Shown: piece by piece, positions 1-9,864 of the stretch
Numbering within the stretch: the stretch's first letter is position 1
Layout: each line of letters starts with the position of its first letter
Source of the DNA: Rotaria socialis
Taxonomy: Eukaryota > Rotifera > Eurotatoria > Philodinida > Philodinidae
NCBI GenBank assembly: GCA_905331475.1
Contig: CAJNYU010001352.1
Span: 1-64,000, forward strand
Length of the DNA stretch: 64,000 bases
Direction: 5' to 3'
Notes under the pieces: generated by a model
Database searches by the model: none
Told to the model about the DNA's origin: nothing
What the model saw: only the letters and a program-made list of their open reading frames with translations
Made by a program: the position numbers and the translations under genes

Positions 1-89
1 CAATATAATTTTTTCGACATTTTTCCTTTTGACATTTGTCCTTTTGATATTTTTCCTTTCGACATTTTTCCTTTCGACATTTTTCCAGC
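1..89. repeat. Short tandem repeat, about 16 bp unit
   Basis: Five imperfect copies of a pyrimidine-rich unit of about 16 bp (core CGACATTTTTCCTT) lie at the window edge and may continue to the left. Copies differ by single substitutions (CGACAT, TGACAT, TGATAT). No coding potential is visible. Confidence 0.75.
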
Positions 90-363
90 ACACCTATCTC
101 AAGATCGAGTGATACTGTAATCGCTTCTAGCTGTTTTGAGTTTTATTCATGGATCAATTGATCTGTTTGTAAACATCATCTAAAAATATAGAAAAATCAA
201 TCCTTATTGTTTTTAATCTCGTTCTCAGTGACTAAAGTCATGTCAGAAAAAAAACATAGTCTGAAGAAGTTTAGATTAGTTATATTTCAAATTATTAAGC
301 TTTTTACAACCTCCTTATCATTATTGACGAGTAATTTATAAAGATGGTGGAAAATCTAGTTAT

Positions 364-798
364 GAGTTTGTCCGGCTAACTCTGTACCGGAGAATGAGTG
401 CGTTACTATTTTTATGCATTTTGCTTTTCTGATTACTTTTGAACAGTTTACCAGAGAAACGTGGACAACATCTTTTTTTGTTCACTAAAATGTGCTCTAC
501 AGAGTGCACTTGCCATTTTTTTATCTAAAATATTCTTTTACCTGTTTTATGAAAAATACAACGTGTACTTAATATGATTAAACTATTTTTTGCTCTGTTG
601 TATTATTCGTAAGACAGATGAAAGAATATTTTCGACAGCAAAAATGAGCACTACCCTATGTAGAGCACATTTTAGTGAACAAGATAAGATGTTACCATCG
701 CGTCTCTGATAAACTGCTCAAAAGTAATGAGAAAAGTAAAATGCATAAAAATAGTAACGCATTAACTCTCCGGTAGCAGAGTTAGCCGGACAAGCTCT
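364..798. mobile_element. Fold-back (MITE-like) element with long inverted repeats
   Basis: The left arm (364 to about 515) is matched as an inverted repeat by the right arm (about 645-798). Both arms contain TTGTCCGGCTAACT at the outer end and GTGCTCTACA near the centre. The element is flanked by TTAT on both sides (360-363 and 799-802), a possible 4-bp target duplication. The spacer of about 130 bp is AT-rich and carries no ORF. It is therefore a non-autonomous DNA element. The superfamily is not assigned. Confidence 0.7.
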
Positions 799-802
799 TA
801 TT

Positions 803-2987
803 TCATTTTTGTTTTTAAAGTTCTAAAGATGCCTGTGATAGATAAATTTCGTGTATAGAAATTAGAAACTTATTCACTATACTTGTTAAATCTATAAAAC
901 CTACACTCCATCTAGACTAGTTAACAAAATCTTTATGACTATGTTGTACTCGGAATTTTCATTGTATTGTCAGAAATCATTAATAATGTAAGAAAATAAT
1001 ATACAGTTCATTCTAAACAATACTTTAGCAAAACCGTTTTAAAGAAATCCATCATAAATGGAAAAAATTTCCAGACATATTTTTGTACTCACAAAACATT
1101 TCTTTGTATGTTTCTAAAGGTCTTACTTGTATGCCCACTAGAATTAGAATTGAAATTTGTCTGCGAATGAGTTCACATTTTTTTATAAGTCCGTCAACCA
1201 AAAAAAACGAGCTAGATTGTGTAAAAGTTTTGAATGTGTGGCAAAATAAATGAGTAAATGAGAATTGGTAGGAAGCCATTAATAATCTACCAGACATATA
1301 ATAGTCAGAGTTTATCGCAATGGTACACACTAAATATATATATATGCAAGACTTTATTCTAGTAATCAAGCACTGATACGTAAATTATCAAGATTTTTCT
1401 GGTAAATAAAACTGTACTTCTCTCGAACAAAAGAAGTTGCATATCTAAGGTTGTGCAATGATGTTTAATAGTTTATCATCGGAAACTCATTATATTTAAC
1501 AATAATGACCAACAATGACTTTCTCGAACTTAGATCTTCAATATTGTATATGAATTAGTCTTCTATCATACATATCATTAATTTTTTATCCGTGACCTGA
1601 CATATTTATAATAGACGTCATGTCAATTAAACTATAGATTCAAATAACTGTTAACATATAATTATATTTGTCTTTTGTAATCATGAATTAAGCTAGGGCT
1701 CATCCAGTTCTTCTTCGTACATTTCTCTCTCTGATGTTTTATAATTAATTGGGTCATTCTATCAACAATTTGATGACATTGATGTAATGTTTTTTATGAT
1801 AATTTATGCGTTTTTTGTCTAGGAAAACTAAAACAATAGCATGTCACCGCGTCTTATTTTGTTTTTGACTTCGCAGTATGATTGTCATAATAACATAGAT
1901 GATAGATAAACTAAAACGTGCTATGTCATTTGAATAAAATACTAAAATCCATATTGAGAGGAGAGAAGAAGAAGGCATCATATTTTTGTTATCTGTTCTA
2001 TTTTATGTGTATCGAATAGTTATATTACAATAAGATTCCATTTATTATTAGAATTTTTTAAGATAAGACATAAACAATTTACGATCTACATCTACTGCAC
2101 ATTTAGAGTACACGATTAATTAACATCTAGAGACTATCTTATGATTATCGAATACTAGTACGCACATCGTTTAACAGCAAAACCTAGACACTAATGTGAA
2201 GAAAGAAGAGATAATCTATGTTTACAACCATTTAAGAGATCTTTTCAATTCGATAGATTTACTTTTAATTACTCAATCGAGACTATACTTGAATCTTATC
2301 AAGGTGAAAATAACAGCATATAGAAATAGGTTGAAAGTCAAGAATGTATATAGATCTGTCGTTTGTATATTATTCATTATATTGACTTGAATTCAAATAT
2401 CTTCTTCCTTACGGAACAACAAACTTTGTAAAACTACAGCAGTGATATTTTTTTTTCTTATCTCACCGAATATTATGCATGTAAATAGGTTGTTGTTTAA
2501 ATTCAATCAGACTAGATTATGAAAATGAATTGAAGAGTACTTATTAAAAAGAATCTAGCAAATAATACTTTTTACTAAAAGAATAAGTACAGTCAGAATT
2601 ACGTCATAGTAAAAGATCTTAACGCGTCCGTCGTCTCATTGTGAAAGGAAATCAAACATACTTAAATGACAATAATAGCTCTAGAAACAAGCATAGTAAT
2701 GATCAGTTTCTCTACGTTATGACTACTCGATGACAGTAAACTCGATATTGATGTATGCGATCATTTGTTCTTCGGCATTTATAGATAACAGCATACAATC
2801 TAAGCACTAGTTTTGTAGGATATTCAATGAATATTTCTTTTAGATAGGGTTTCCTCGAACGCAAATTGAATTTACAAATACTATTTACGAAAACATATGT
2901 ATGGTATGTTTCAGTTTTTCTTATTGTTTTTATTGATTTAGAATAATCATCCTTTGAAATACACATCTATTTATAATATTTGATTAT
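803..2987. other. Intergenic, no gene seen
   Basis: About 2.2 kb of AT-rich DNA. The open frames are short, lack codon structure or splice partners, and occur on both strands by chance. I see no RNA gene, repeat array or protein motif here. Confidence 0.6.
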
Positions 2988-3150
2988 CAGGAGCGTAAAT
3001 AGGAAGGGGCGTGGGACGCAATGCTCCGCCTGCTTTTGAAATTACTCACGGTGCGCCCCTGCTTCAAAATTTTTTTCTAAGAATCGTAAAAATATAGCCA
3101 AAAGCTGTAGTACGCCCCCCTGCTTTGAGATCCGAGTTACGCCCCTGCTG
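2988..3150. mobile_element. Small GC-rich MITE-like insertion with 5-bp flanking repeat
   Basis: A GC-rich block of 163 bp in AT-rich DNA begins CAGGAGCGTAA and ends TTACGCCCCTGCTG, imperfect terminal inverted repeats of about 12 bp. ATTAT flanks both ends (2983-2987 and 3151-3155). Internally the motif CGCCCCTGCTT recurs three times in variant form. No ORF. It is probably a very short non-autonomous DNA transposon. Confidence 0.55.
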
Positions 3151-3155
3151 ATTAT

Positions 3156-4086
3156 ATCAAGTATTTGACAAATGGAAAAACAAATTATTTTATTATAGAC
3201 AAAAGAGTGACATGACAAACCAACACGAACAGCGTCCGATCCTGATTGGATGTTTTGTTTATCCTTGAATTTTTCAGATTTTGCGATTTAGAACAAACTC
3301 AATTATATCTTTCTTCTATTCTCTGAAACATCTTAGACGGTTTCAATCTCATCACGCTATGATTCTGTCGACATTTTTCTTTTTAATTAAACAATAATAA
3401 TCAGACTATCCGATAAATATTTCGACCTCTTAGCTTAGTCGACATGTATTGTGTATAAAAAACAATATGCTGACTTTCTTTTTTTTATGAATCAACAAGA
3501 GCCATATGGTTTTAATGTCTATTCTCTATCTATCACTATATTCAATAAAAGATAGTAGATGAATGATTTTAGCCATTCAATAGTTTACATATGAATATGA
3601 TATGAGATTACAGGAGTTCTTAGCAGTGTCTTTCTTTTTGTCTTTCTTTTGATGCTTAAAAATGTTTATTACTCAGTTTCCCTAAGTCAGAATTTTAATA
3701 GTGGATGTTTGTTTTTGACATTATTCCTCGATGGAAACATTATTCCCAAAATAAGTTTACATAAGAGCAATTGTAAGAACAAGAATTATTAAGTATAATG
3801 CTATTGAAATATTCCTATGTGGACAAACTGATCTCATACACATGCAACAATGAGAGTAATATTGAACAACAGCGACAACACTAATACGTTAAGTTGAATG
3901 ATTTATTGAATTAGACAACGAATAGATGCTTTTGGTTGTAGGCGTAGAAAACAAATCATCGTGCGAGAGGTTAATAATAGATATTTATTTTTACTGAGTT
4001 CGAAATAAACTTGTTAAACTACAATAGTTATGCATCAAATACTTGTATTTTATTCGCTGACTTCATCAATACATTTATACAAGCTC
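3156..4086. other. Intergenic, no gene seen
   Basis: AT-rich stretch without a supported ORF, repeat or RNA. A single copy of a CGACATTTTTCT word resembling the repeat at the start of the window occurs near 3370. Confidence 0.5.
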
Positions 4087-4094
4087 AGGTGTAC

Positions 4095-4843
4095 TAGAGA
4101 TGCACCAATTCCAATTCTTGACTTGGAATAGGAATAGGAATTGGAATTGGAATTGGAATTGGAATTGGAATTGGAATTGGAATTGGTCTGAAATCGGTAT
4201 AGAATTGACTCCAAATGAGTGTAGAATTAACTGAAATTGATGGTACAATTGATTTTTCTTGATTAGCAAGTGCTTGAATCTGCGAAAAATAAAATAAAGA
4301 GAATGGGACGCATAAAGGTCTTAAATCTGAAAATTGAGATTTTTATCATAACAGCTACAACTTGAGCCATAATTAGTAACATATTTGGAATCAGCGCAAA
4401 AAACTGACTCGAACAATGTATATTTTAAATACTCTCGGTAACTTCTTTTTTCTACCGAAAATTCATTTGGGGTACTCCTAAGGGTTCAGTCCAATAATAA
4501 AAAGTGACTTTTTTTTAGTGCTCAGGCATGTGATTTTGTCTATATTGCTAAGCATTTTACATGCTCCATAGTTAATTACTATTGTCCAAGTTGTTTTCTG
4601 ATTAGTTTCATTTTTTGACTGAACTCTGAGGAGTACCCCAGGTGNGATTTAAGGCCTTATACGTTCCACTTTCTTTATTTTATTTTTGGCAAATTCAAGC
4701 ACTTGCTAGTCAAGACTAATCAATTGTACCATCAATTTCAGTTAATTCTACACTCATTTAGAGCCAATTCTATACCGATTTCAGACCAATTCCGACCAAT
4801 TTTAGGAATTGAATTGACTCGAATTGGAATTGGTGCACCCCTA
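4095..4843. mobile_element. hAT-like fold-back MITE with 8-bp target duplication
   Basis: The element begins TAGAGATGCACCAATTCC and ends with the inverse of TAGGGGTGCACCAATTCC. The left half (4095 to about 4500) is an inverted copy of the right half (about 4600-4843), including the rarer word GGGGTACTCCT near the centre. It is flanked by AGGTGTAC (4087-4094) and ATGTGTAC (4844-4851), 7 of 8 matching, the target-site size expected for hAT transposons. The TA(G)RGRTG terminus also fits hAT. A GGAATT hexanucleotide run (about 4127-4186) has expanded in the left arm only. There is one undetermined base at 4645. No transposase frame: a non-autonomous copy. Confidence 0.85.
4127..4186. repeat. GGAATT hexanucleotide microsatellite
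   Basis: About ten GGAATT units (the first with a GGAATA variant) lie within the left arm of the hAT-like element. The right arm keeps only one or two copies, so the array expanded after insertion or the element is polymorphic for it. Confidence 0.85.
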
Positions 4844-4851
4844 ATGTGTAC

Positions 4852-6941
4852 TCTACTACACCCTCATTACTACGATTAACAATATTTTCTATTATATATT
4901 TTGGTTCAAGAGAAGAATCCCATGTGAAGAACAAGGTCATACTTATTTATTAAGTTTCAAGAAGAATACTTCAGTATTTTTGAATAATTTTATTATAGTA
5001 GAGCGACGTAGTCGACATTGACAAACTTTTGCCTATTTATCTATTTAAGCTTATTATTTGTTTCGTCGTTACCCATGAAAAAATAATTCGAGAACATATG
5101 CGTTTCAACGAAAGGTTTTTAAAAAACAACGCTATTTTGACGTTTAAACCCAAAATTTTAAGAAAAGAAGGCGTTTTCGTATTGATTAATTTTTCAACAG
5201 GTTTTTTTCATTTGAAAACGCGTTTTAATAAAAGTCATTTAACTGCGTTCTGAAAAAATCATCGTTTTTTGTTTTAAAAAAAGATTCTAAAAAGCTCGCT
5301 TAAGCGTATTATTTTGAGCGAGTTTAAACTTGCTTTTAATAACGTATCTTTTTCGTAAAAAACAGTATATTTCGGAAATACGTTGTAACAGTGTTTTTTA
5401 ACGAAAGTAACTCTGCTAAATTACTTCAAAGTATTAAATAAAACAATATTAGTGTTTCAGGCGTCGCATTTCTTTTTTGAATCTTTAGAACTAAAATTTA
5501 ATTGGTATAAACTCGCTTTTCGAACAAAAATATATTAAAAAATAATGAATATGCACTATTTGTTTATTTGTTTATTTTACTATACTTTGTTTAGATAATA
5601 GCTTAGTTTTCTTCTTCTCTCTCGTGACAGCTTGAATATTTATATAGATATACGATCTAGAAGTTTTTGCCAGTATTTTACCTAGTGAAGGATCAAATAA
5701 AAAGGTCACCAAATACCTAGATTATACTAAAAATCAAAATATTCATATAGTTGAAAACAAGAGAAATTAAAACTATCATTATTTATTATCAAAAAATATT
5801 AGGGAGGGAGTAATTTACATTCATAAGATTGATTGGGTCCAAACAATAATTTTAAAAATTATGTGATTTTGAATGATTTTGAATTTCTTTTCAAAGTAAC
5901 TTCTCATAATTTAGATTGCTTTTATACTCAACTTAATGTAAATTGACATTAAAAAGAAATTGAAAAGAAAATGCTACACTCAGAAACTATTCAAATTAGC
6001 TCTAGATATATAATAACATTGATATGAAAAAGGGAAAGACATTATTTCGAAACTTCGGTGCCGAATAAAATACAAAATTTCTTCTTATATTCATTAAGTA
6101 TAGACGTGTAATTACTGTAATGTTAACTGTAAGTATTGTGCAGTTCCATCAAGTAAGCCAATTAAAATGTTCAAAGTTCGAATCTATTCATCGTCTCATA
6201 GTAAAATATTCTCAATGGTTTAAACGCGTTTATCGAAAAAGACAAGATGTTACGACTGAGAAAAAATGGAATTTACAGAAAGCATTCTTGATTTGCTTTC
6301 TTGCGTTTTTATTGATGAAAAAACCGTTGAAGCACGTTTTATAAAATACGTAAATGTTCTAGCGAAATCATGTTTGAAAAAAGAACACGTTCAAATGGCC
6401 TTTTTTTTTAATTTTTTTTCGTGGGTATAATCTGAGAAAGAGAGAGGAAGACAACATACGCTAAATATCATATTGACTAGAGAATAAAACGGAAGAAATC
6501 ATCGATAATTAGCAAGATTATTCTAGACGTAATACTGCTCATTTGATAAGATTGCTTTCTCGTCTATACGCTTAGGAAGATATAATCTAATAATTGCATG
6601 AGTAGAACTAAAAGAATTTAAAACAATATTTTAAGAAAATTAGCCATCTCCTAGAACATTATCTATAATCACTATGCCTATGGCTTTTGTAAGACACTCC
6701 CAGCTTTTGCTTTTTGAGTAATAGATTGATTCCTGTCATCCAGGTTACTTTATTCATCCTGTTGTCTATGTGAATACTATCTTCACTAACAAAAAACAGA
6801 CTTCCACGTTTTTTTTTACAATAATTTTATTGATAAATATTATTGTTTTTTTACTCAATCCTCTATTCTATTTTTCTCAATATATGTTTTCATAGAAAGA
6901 GTTCTTCAGAAGTAGATCAGTATCCTTCTGCAAGCTTATTA
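4852..6941. other. Intergenic, no gene seen
   Basis: About 2.1 kb, strongly AT-rich. Two open frames near 5.03-5.25 kb and 6.12-6.34 kb are Lys/Phe-rich translations of T-rich DNA and match nothing I recognise. Words such as AACGCGTTT recur around 5.1-5.5 kb but do not form a clear repeat. Confidence 0.5.
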
Positions 6942-7235
6942 TAAGGTGTGGGTAACTCAAAATTACAGTATCTCTCCTCTTTTGCTTAAACATGCATCTG
7001 TAGATTCCCCTTTTCGCGCCGATCGCGGATAACTATTTAGCTTTTTGATTTGACAAAACATTCGTGAGAGAAAATGCAAAATACTAAGAGGGTCTAAAAA
7101 TCAGGAAAAAAATTGTTTTTCAACAAACAACGTGTATTTCTCTAATGTTACACGCTTCACTCGGCACTAGTACATATCGTCGCACGACAGCTCGCCTCAA
7201 GACGATTCGTCGCAATAAAAATTCGTTGTGATAAC

Positions 7236-7577
7236 CCAGGACGAACAATCCGATACCTGGATCCAACCGGGCTCGATCGGTTCCTGCAGGATTCTAAGCA
7301 AATCCGGGTTCCGGACCCACTCACGGATCCCTAGTGTTGGAATCCGATCGATTCTTGCAGGAACCAGTGAAAACCCGATAGGTTTCTTTAGAACCTCGTT
7401 GGAATCCGACTTCTAAAATTCCTATCGAATTCGGTTGTTGGATTTGGTTGGATGTTCACCGGATTCCAACACTAGGGAACCGTTAGTAGTTCTTCAACCC
7501 GGAATCTCATGGAACTTTGTCGGCTCGTCGGATTTTATATGATCCGATCGGATTTGGTATCGGATTCATGCATCTGG
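7236..7577. mobile_element. Nested GC-richer insertion in the left arm of the 6.9-9.6 kb element
   Basis: A block of 342 bp absent from the matching right arm. It begins CCAGGACGAACAATCCGATA and ends with the inverse of CCAGATGCATGAATCCGATA, imperfect terminal inverted repeats of about 22 bp. AAC flanks it on both sides (7233-7235, 7578-7580), a possible 3-bp duplication. Its base composition (GGATCC, CCGGG and ATCCGA words) is clearly different from the host element. A short ORF inside has no recognisable product. Confidence 0.65.
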
Positions 7578-7602
7578 AACGTTAATCGTATATAAAGGAG
7601 AG

Positions 7603-8396
7603 GGTTTATAGGATTTACTGTCCACGGATTTACTGCCCATTGATTGCCTCGAAGAATAGAAATGAACAGAAAAATATTTATCGCAATCAACTATGTATAT
7701 TTGGAAAAAAAAGAATTCGAGCAAATGTATGAGGAAATAACAAAGAGAGTAAGAAATTGATTAATAAATAAACCAAAAAAGATGAATGGGCGTTCAACTT
7801 TTTGGTGGACGCTGAAAATATCTAAGTCCAGCAGCTTTTAAGAATGATGGAATATCGATAATTGAGGCAGCATAATTGTCGTTTACCATGGGTAGATTCA
7901 GTAAATATACCAGACATTTTTAGCAAGAGTATGATAAGAAAACAATTTTCTTTGAATTTATATATTTTTTTATAATTTTTTGTCATATTAATGACTATCT
8001 TACCCCTCAATTTGATGAGCATCCGTCATTTTAAATTGAAAATTTATTCAATAGTTTGCTCATTGGTGACTTTTTGGTTTTTCAACATTTATGTAATTTT
8101 TTGTTCAAAAAAGGGATTGACTGTCAAGACCATTACTCATTTATTAATTTATCTTCTTTGAAGCAATCAATGGACAGTAAATCCTCATACAAAAATAGCG
8201 TTAATTGGAATAATATTTTTCCAACCAATGAACAGTAAATCCTCATACAAAAATAGCGTTAATTGGAATAATATTTTCCCAATCAATGCACAGTAAATCC
8301 TCATACAAAAATAGCGTTAATTGGAATAATATTTTTCCAATCAATGGACAGTAAATCCGTGGACAGTAAATCCGTGGACAGTAAATCGTGTACACG
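7603..8396. mobile_element. Nested MULE-like insertion with 9-bp target duplication
   Basis: This 794-bp block is flanked by identical AAAGGAGAG (7594-7602 and 8397-8405). The word occurs once at the matching place of the opposite arm (as a variant), so it is a genuine 9-bp target duplication. The terminal inverted repeats share GATTTACTGTCCACGG, and the GGACAGTAAATCCGT word repeats at the right end. A 9-bp duplication with repetitive termini fits Mutator-like (MULE) non-autonomous elements. No transposase. It contains a 58-bp minisatellite. Confidence 0.75.
8166..8350. repeat. Minisatellite, 58-bp unit, about 3 copies
   Basis: The word CAGTAAATCCTCATAC and its context recur at 8175, 8233 and 8291, and the shared CAGTAAATCC start recurs at 8349: an exact 58-bp period, with only a few substitutions between copies. 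The right end passes into two to three copies of a 15-bp unit (GGACAGTAAATCCGT). The array lies wholly inside the MULE-like insertion. Confidence 0.9.
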
Positions 8397-9202
8397 AAAG
8401 GAGAGAGTACATTAATTGAATTAAGTGCTTTTGTTCAATATGTTATTCAATCAATCACCTTCATAAATGTATTCCTTTACAATAATAACACTCGTTTATT
8501 ACTACAACTTCTTTTTCTCAAAAAATGACAGAAATGTTAATTTATAATTCATTTTTTTAGAGTAAAAATATCCAAAACTTAAGGTTTAATTCTAAATAAA
8601 ATTCTACGAAGTTAATTTTATAATAAATTTAATTTTTTTGAATTAAGATGTAATTAAAATATAGCTTTACATGTAAAAAATTATTTCTCGTCTTAAGAAT
8701 TTTTTTAAACAAAAATGTGTTACCTCTCAAAAAAGATATCAAAAGAAGACTATTGACTTATAGAATTTATTCGGATCATTTATTTTTAATGCTCGTAGTA
8801 TCGAAAACCTGAAAATCCATTTCAAAAGTTTCCAAAACCACTTCGTATAATAGTCGAGTAAATTTGCGAATTAGAGAAAATTATCTTAGAAATTACTGAA
8901 CGAATTATACAGCTCAAGAGAGAGAACATTTTTCTTGGCTTATCTTAGCTCCAAATTTCATCAGAAATCGTCTCCTTAAAAGACTTGAGTTGACTTTCAT
9001 TTGATAGCAGACTATTTGCAATGTCACAGAAGAATTTTACAGAACTAAGTAATTTTTTCAGTGCTTTTATACAGAACTAGATCATTTTTTCTTCAAAACG
9101 AATCTATTATCCATCATATAGATCTAGTTATTATTCCATAGATCGTACATTAACGTGATTAATTGAATAACATATAGAACAAAAACAATTAATTCAATTA
9201 AT

Positions 9203-9287
9203 TTTTTTTTGTTTATGCGTATTTTATTCGTGACATCCATATATATTTTTTTTGGTTTTTAAACATTTTTTGCGGACGCCTACGAAA
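9203..9287 (-). mobile_element. Tiny retroposed insertion (poly-A tail, 12-bp target duplication)
   Basis: Direct repeats AATTCAATTAAT flank 85 bp (9191-9202 and 9288-9299) that have no counterpart in the opposite arm. Read on the minus strand the insert has an AATAAA signal about 15 bases before an A-rich tail that abuts the duplication. This is the signature of target-primed retroposition of a 5'-truncated transcript. The source transcript is unknown. Confidence 0.55.
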
Positions 9288-9603
9288 AATTCAATTAATA
9301 TACTCTCTTCTTTATATACGACTAACTTATCGCAACGAATTTTTATTGCGACGACGTGTCGTGCGACGATATGTACTAGTGTCGAGTGACAAGTGTAACA
9401 TTAGAAAAATACACGTTGTTTGTTGAAAAACAATTTTTTTTTCTGATTTTTAGACCCTCTTAGTATCTTGCATTTTCTCTCACAAATGTTTTGTCAAATC
9501 AAAAACCTCAGTAGATATTCGCGATCATCGCGAAAGGGGAGTCTACTGATGCATGTTTAAGCAAAAGAGAAGAGGTGCTGTAATTTGAATTACCCACAAC
9601 TTA

Positions 9604-9864
9604 TGTTACATTGATTTCTCATCGATTATTATCACAATTTAGCTTTCATAAAGTAACGTGAACCCTAGAATATCAAGAAGGAAACAAGAAAAGGAGACAG
9701 GAAATGGGAGAAAAAGGAAGAGACGATGAAGAACAAAAGAATAGAAGAACAGAAGGGGAAAGAAAAATAATACGTGGAACGTACTTCGATCGAGTCATTT
9801 GTTTTCTCTCATGATTGTATGGCTTTCTAGATTGAAATTATTTTTCTAAGAATACAATCAATCT
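9604..9864 (+). other. Upstream region of the GPCR gene, with purine-rich tract
   Basis: A tract of about 105 bases (about 9665-9770) is almost entirely A and G on the plus strand. It precedes the GPCR start by about 95 bp. It may be 5' UTR or a low-complexity tract. No defined promoter motif was identified. Confidence 0.4.

Larger units (their letters stand above)
6944..9601. mobile_element. Palindromic TIR element (TA flanks) carrying three nested insertions
   Basis: The left arm starts AGGTGTGGGTAACTC and the right arm is its inverted copy starting AGTTGTGGGTAATTC. TA lies outside both ends (6942-6943 and 9602-9603). Arms can be followed from 6944-7232 against 9322-9601, then 7581-7602 against about 9300-9321, then about 8406-8460 against about 9145-9202. 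The left arm is interrupted at 7236-7577 and at 7603-8396. The right arm is interrupted at 9203-9287. The remaining centre (about 8460-9140) is AT-rich with no ORF. TA flanks fit a Tc1/mariner-type or other TA-targeting non-autonomous element. Collapsing the insertions restores arm-to-arm alignment, which is strong evidence for the insertion order. Confidence 0.8.

Noticed and set aside
6160..6190. TTCGAATC-type word considered as a tRNA T-loop
   Set aside because: No acceptor stem or anticodon arm could be paired around it. No tRNA was found anywhere in the window.
7228..7416. 62-residue ORF inside the GC-rich nested insertion
   Set aside because: It lies entirely within a repeat with inverted termini, has no motif and is a consequence of the local base composition.
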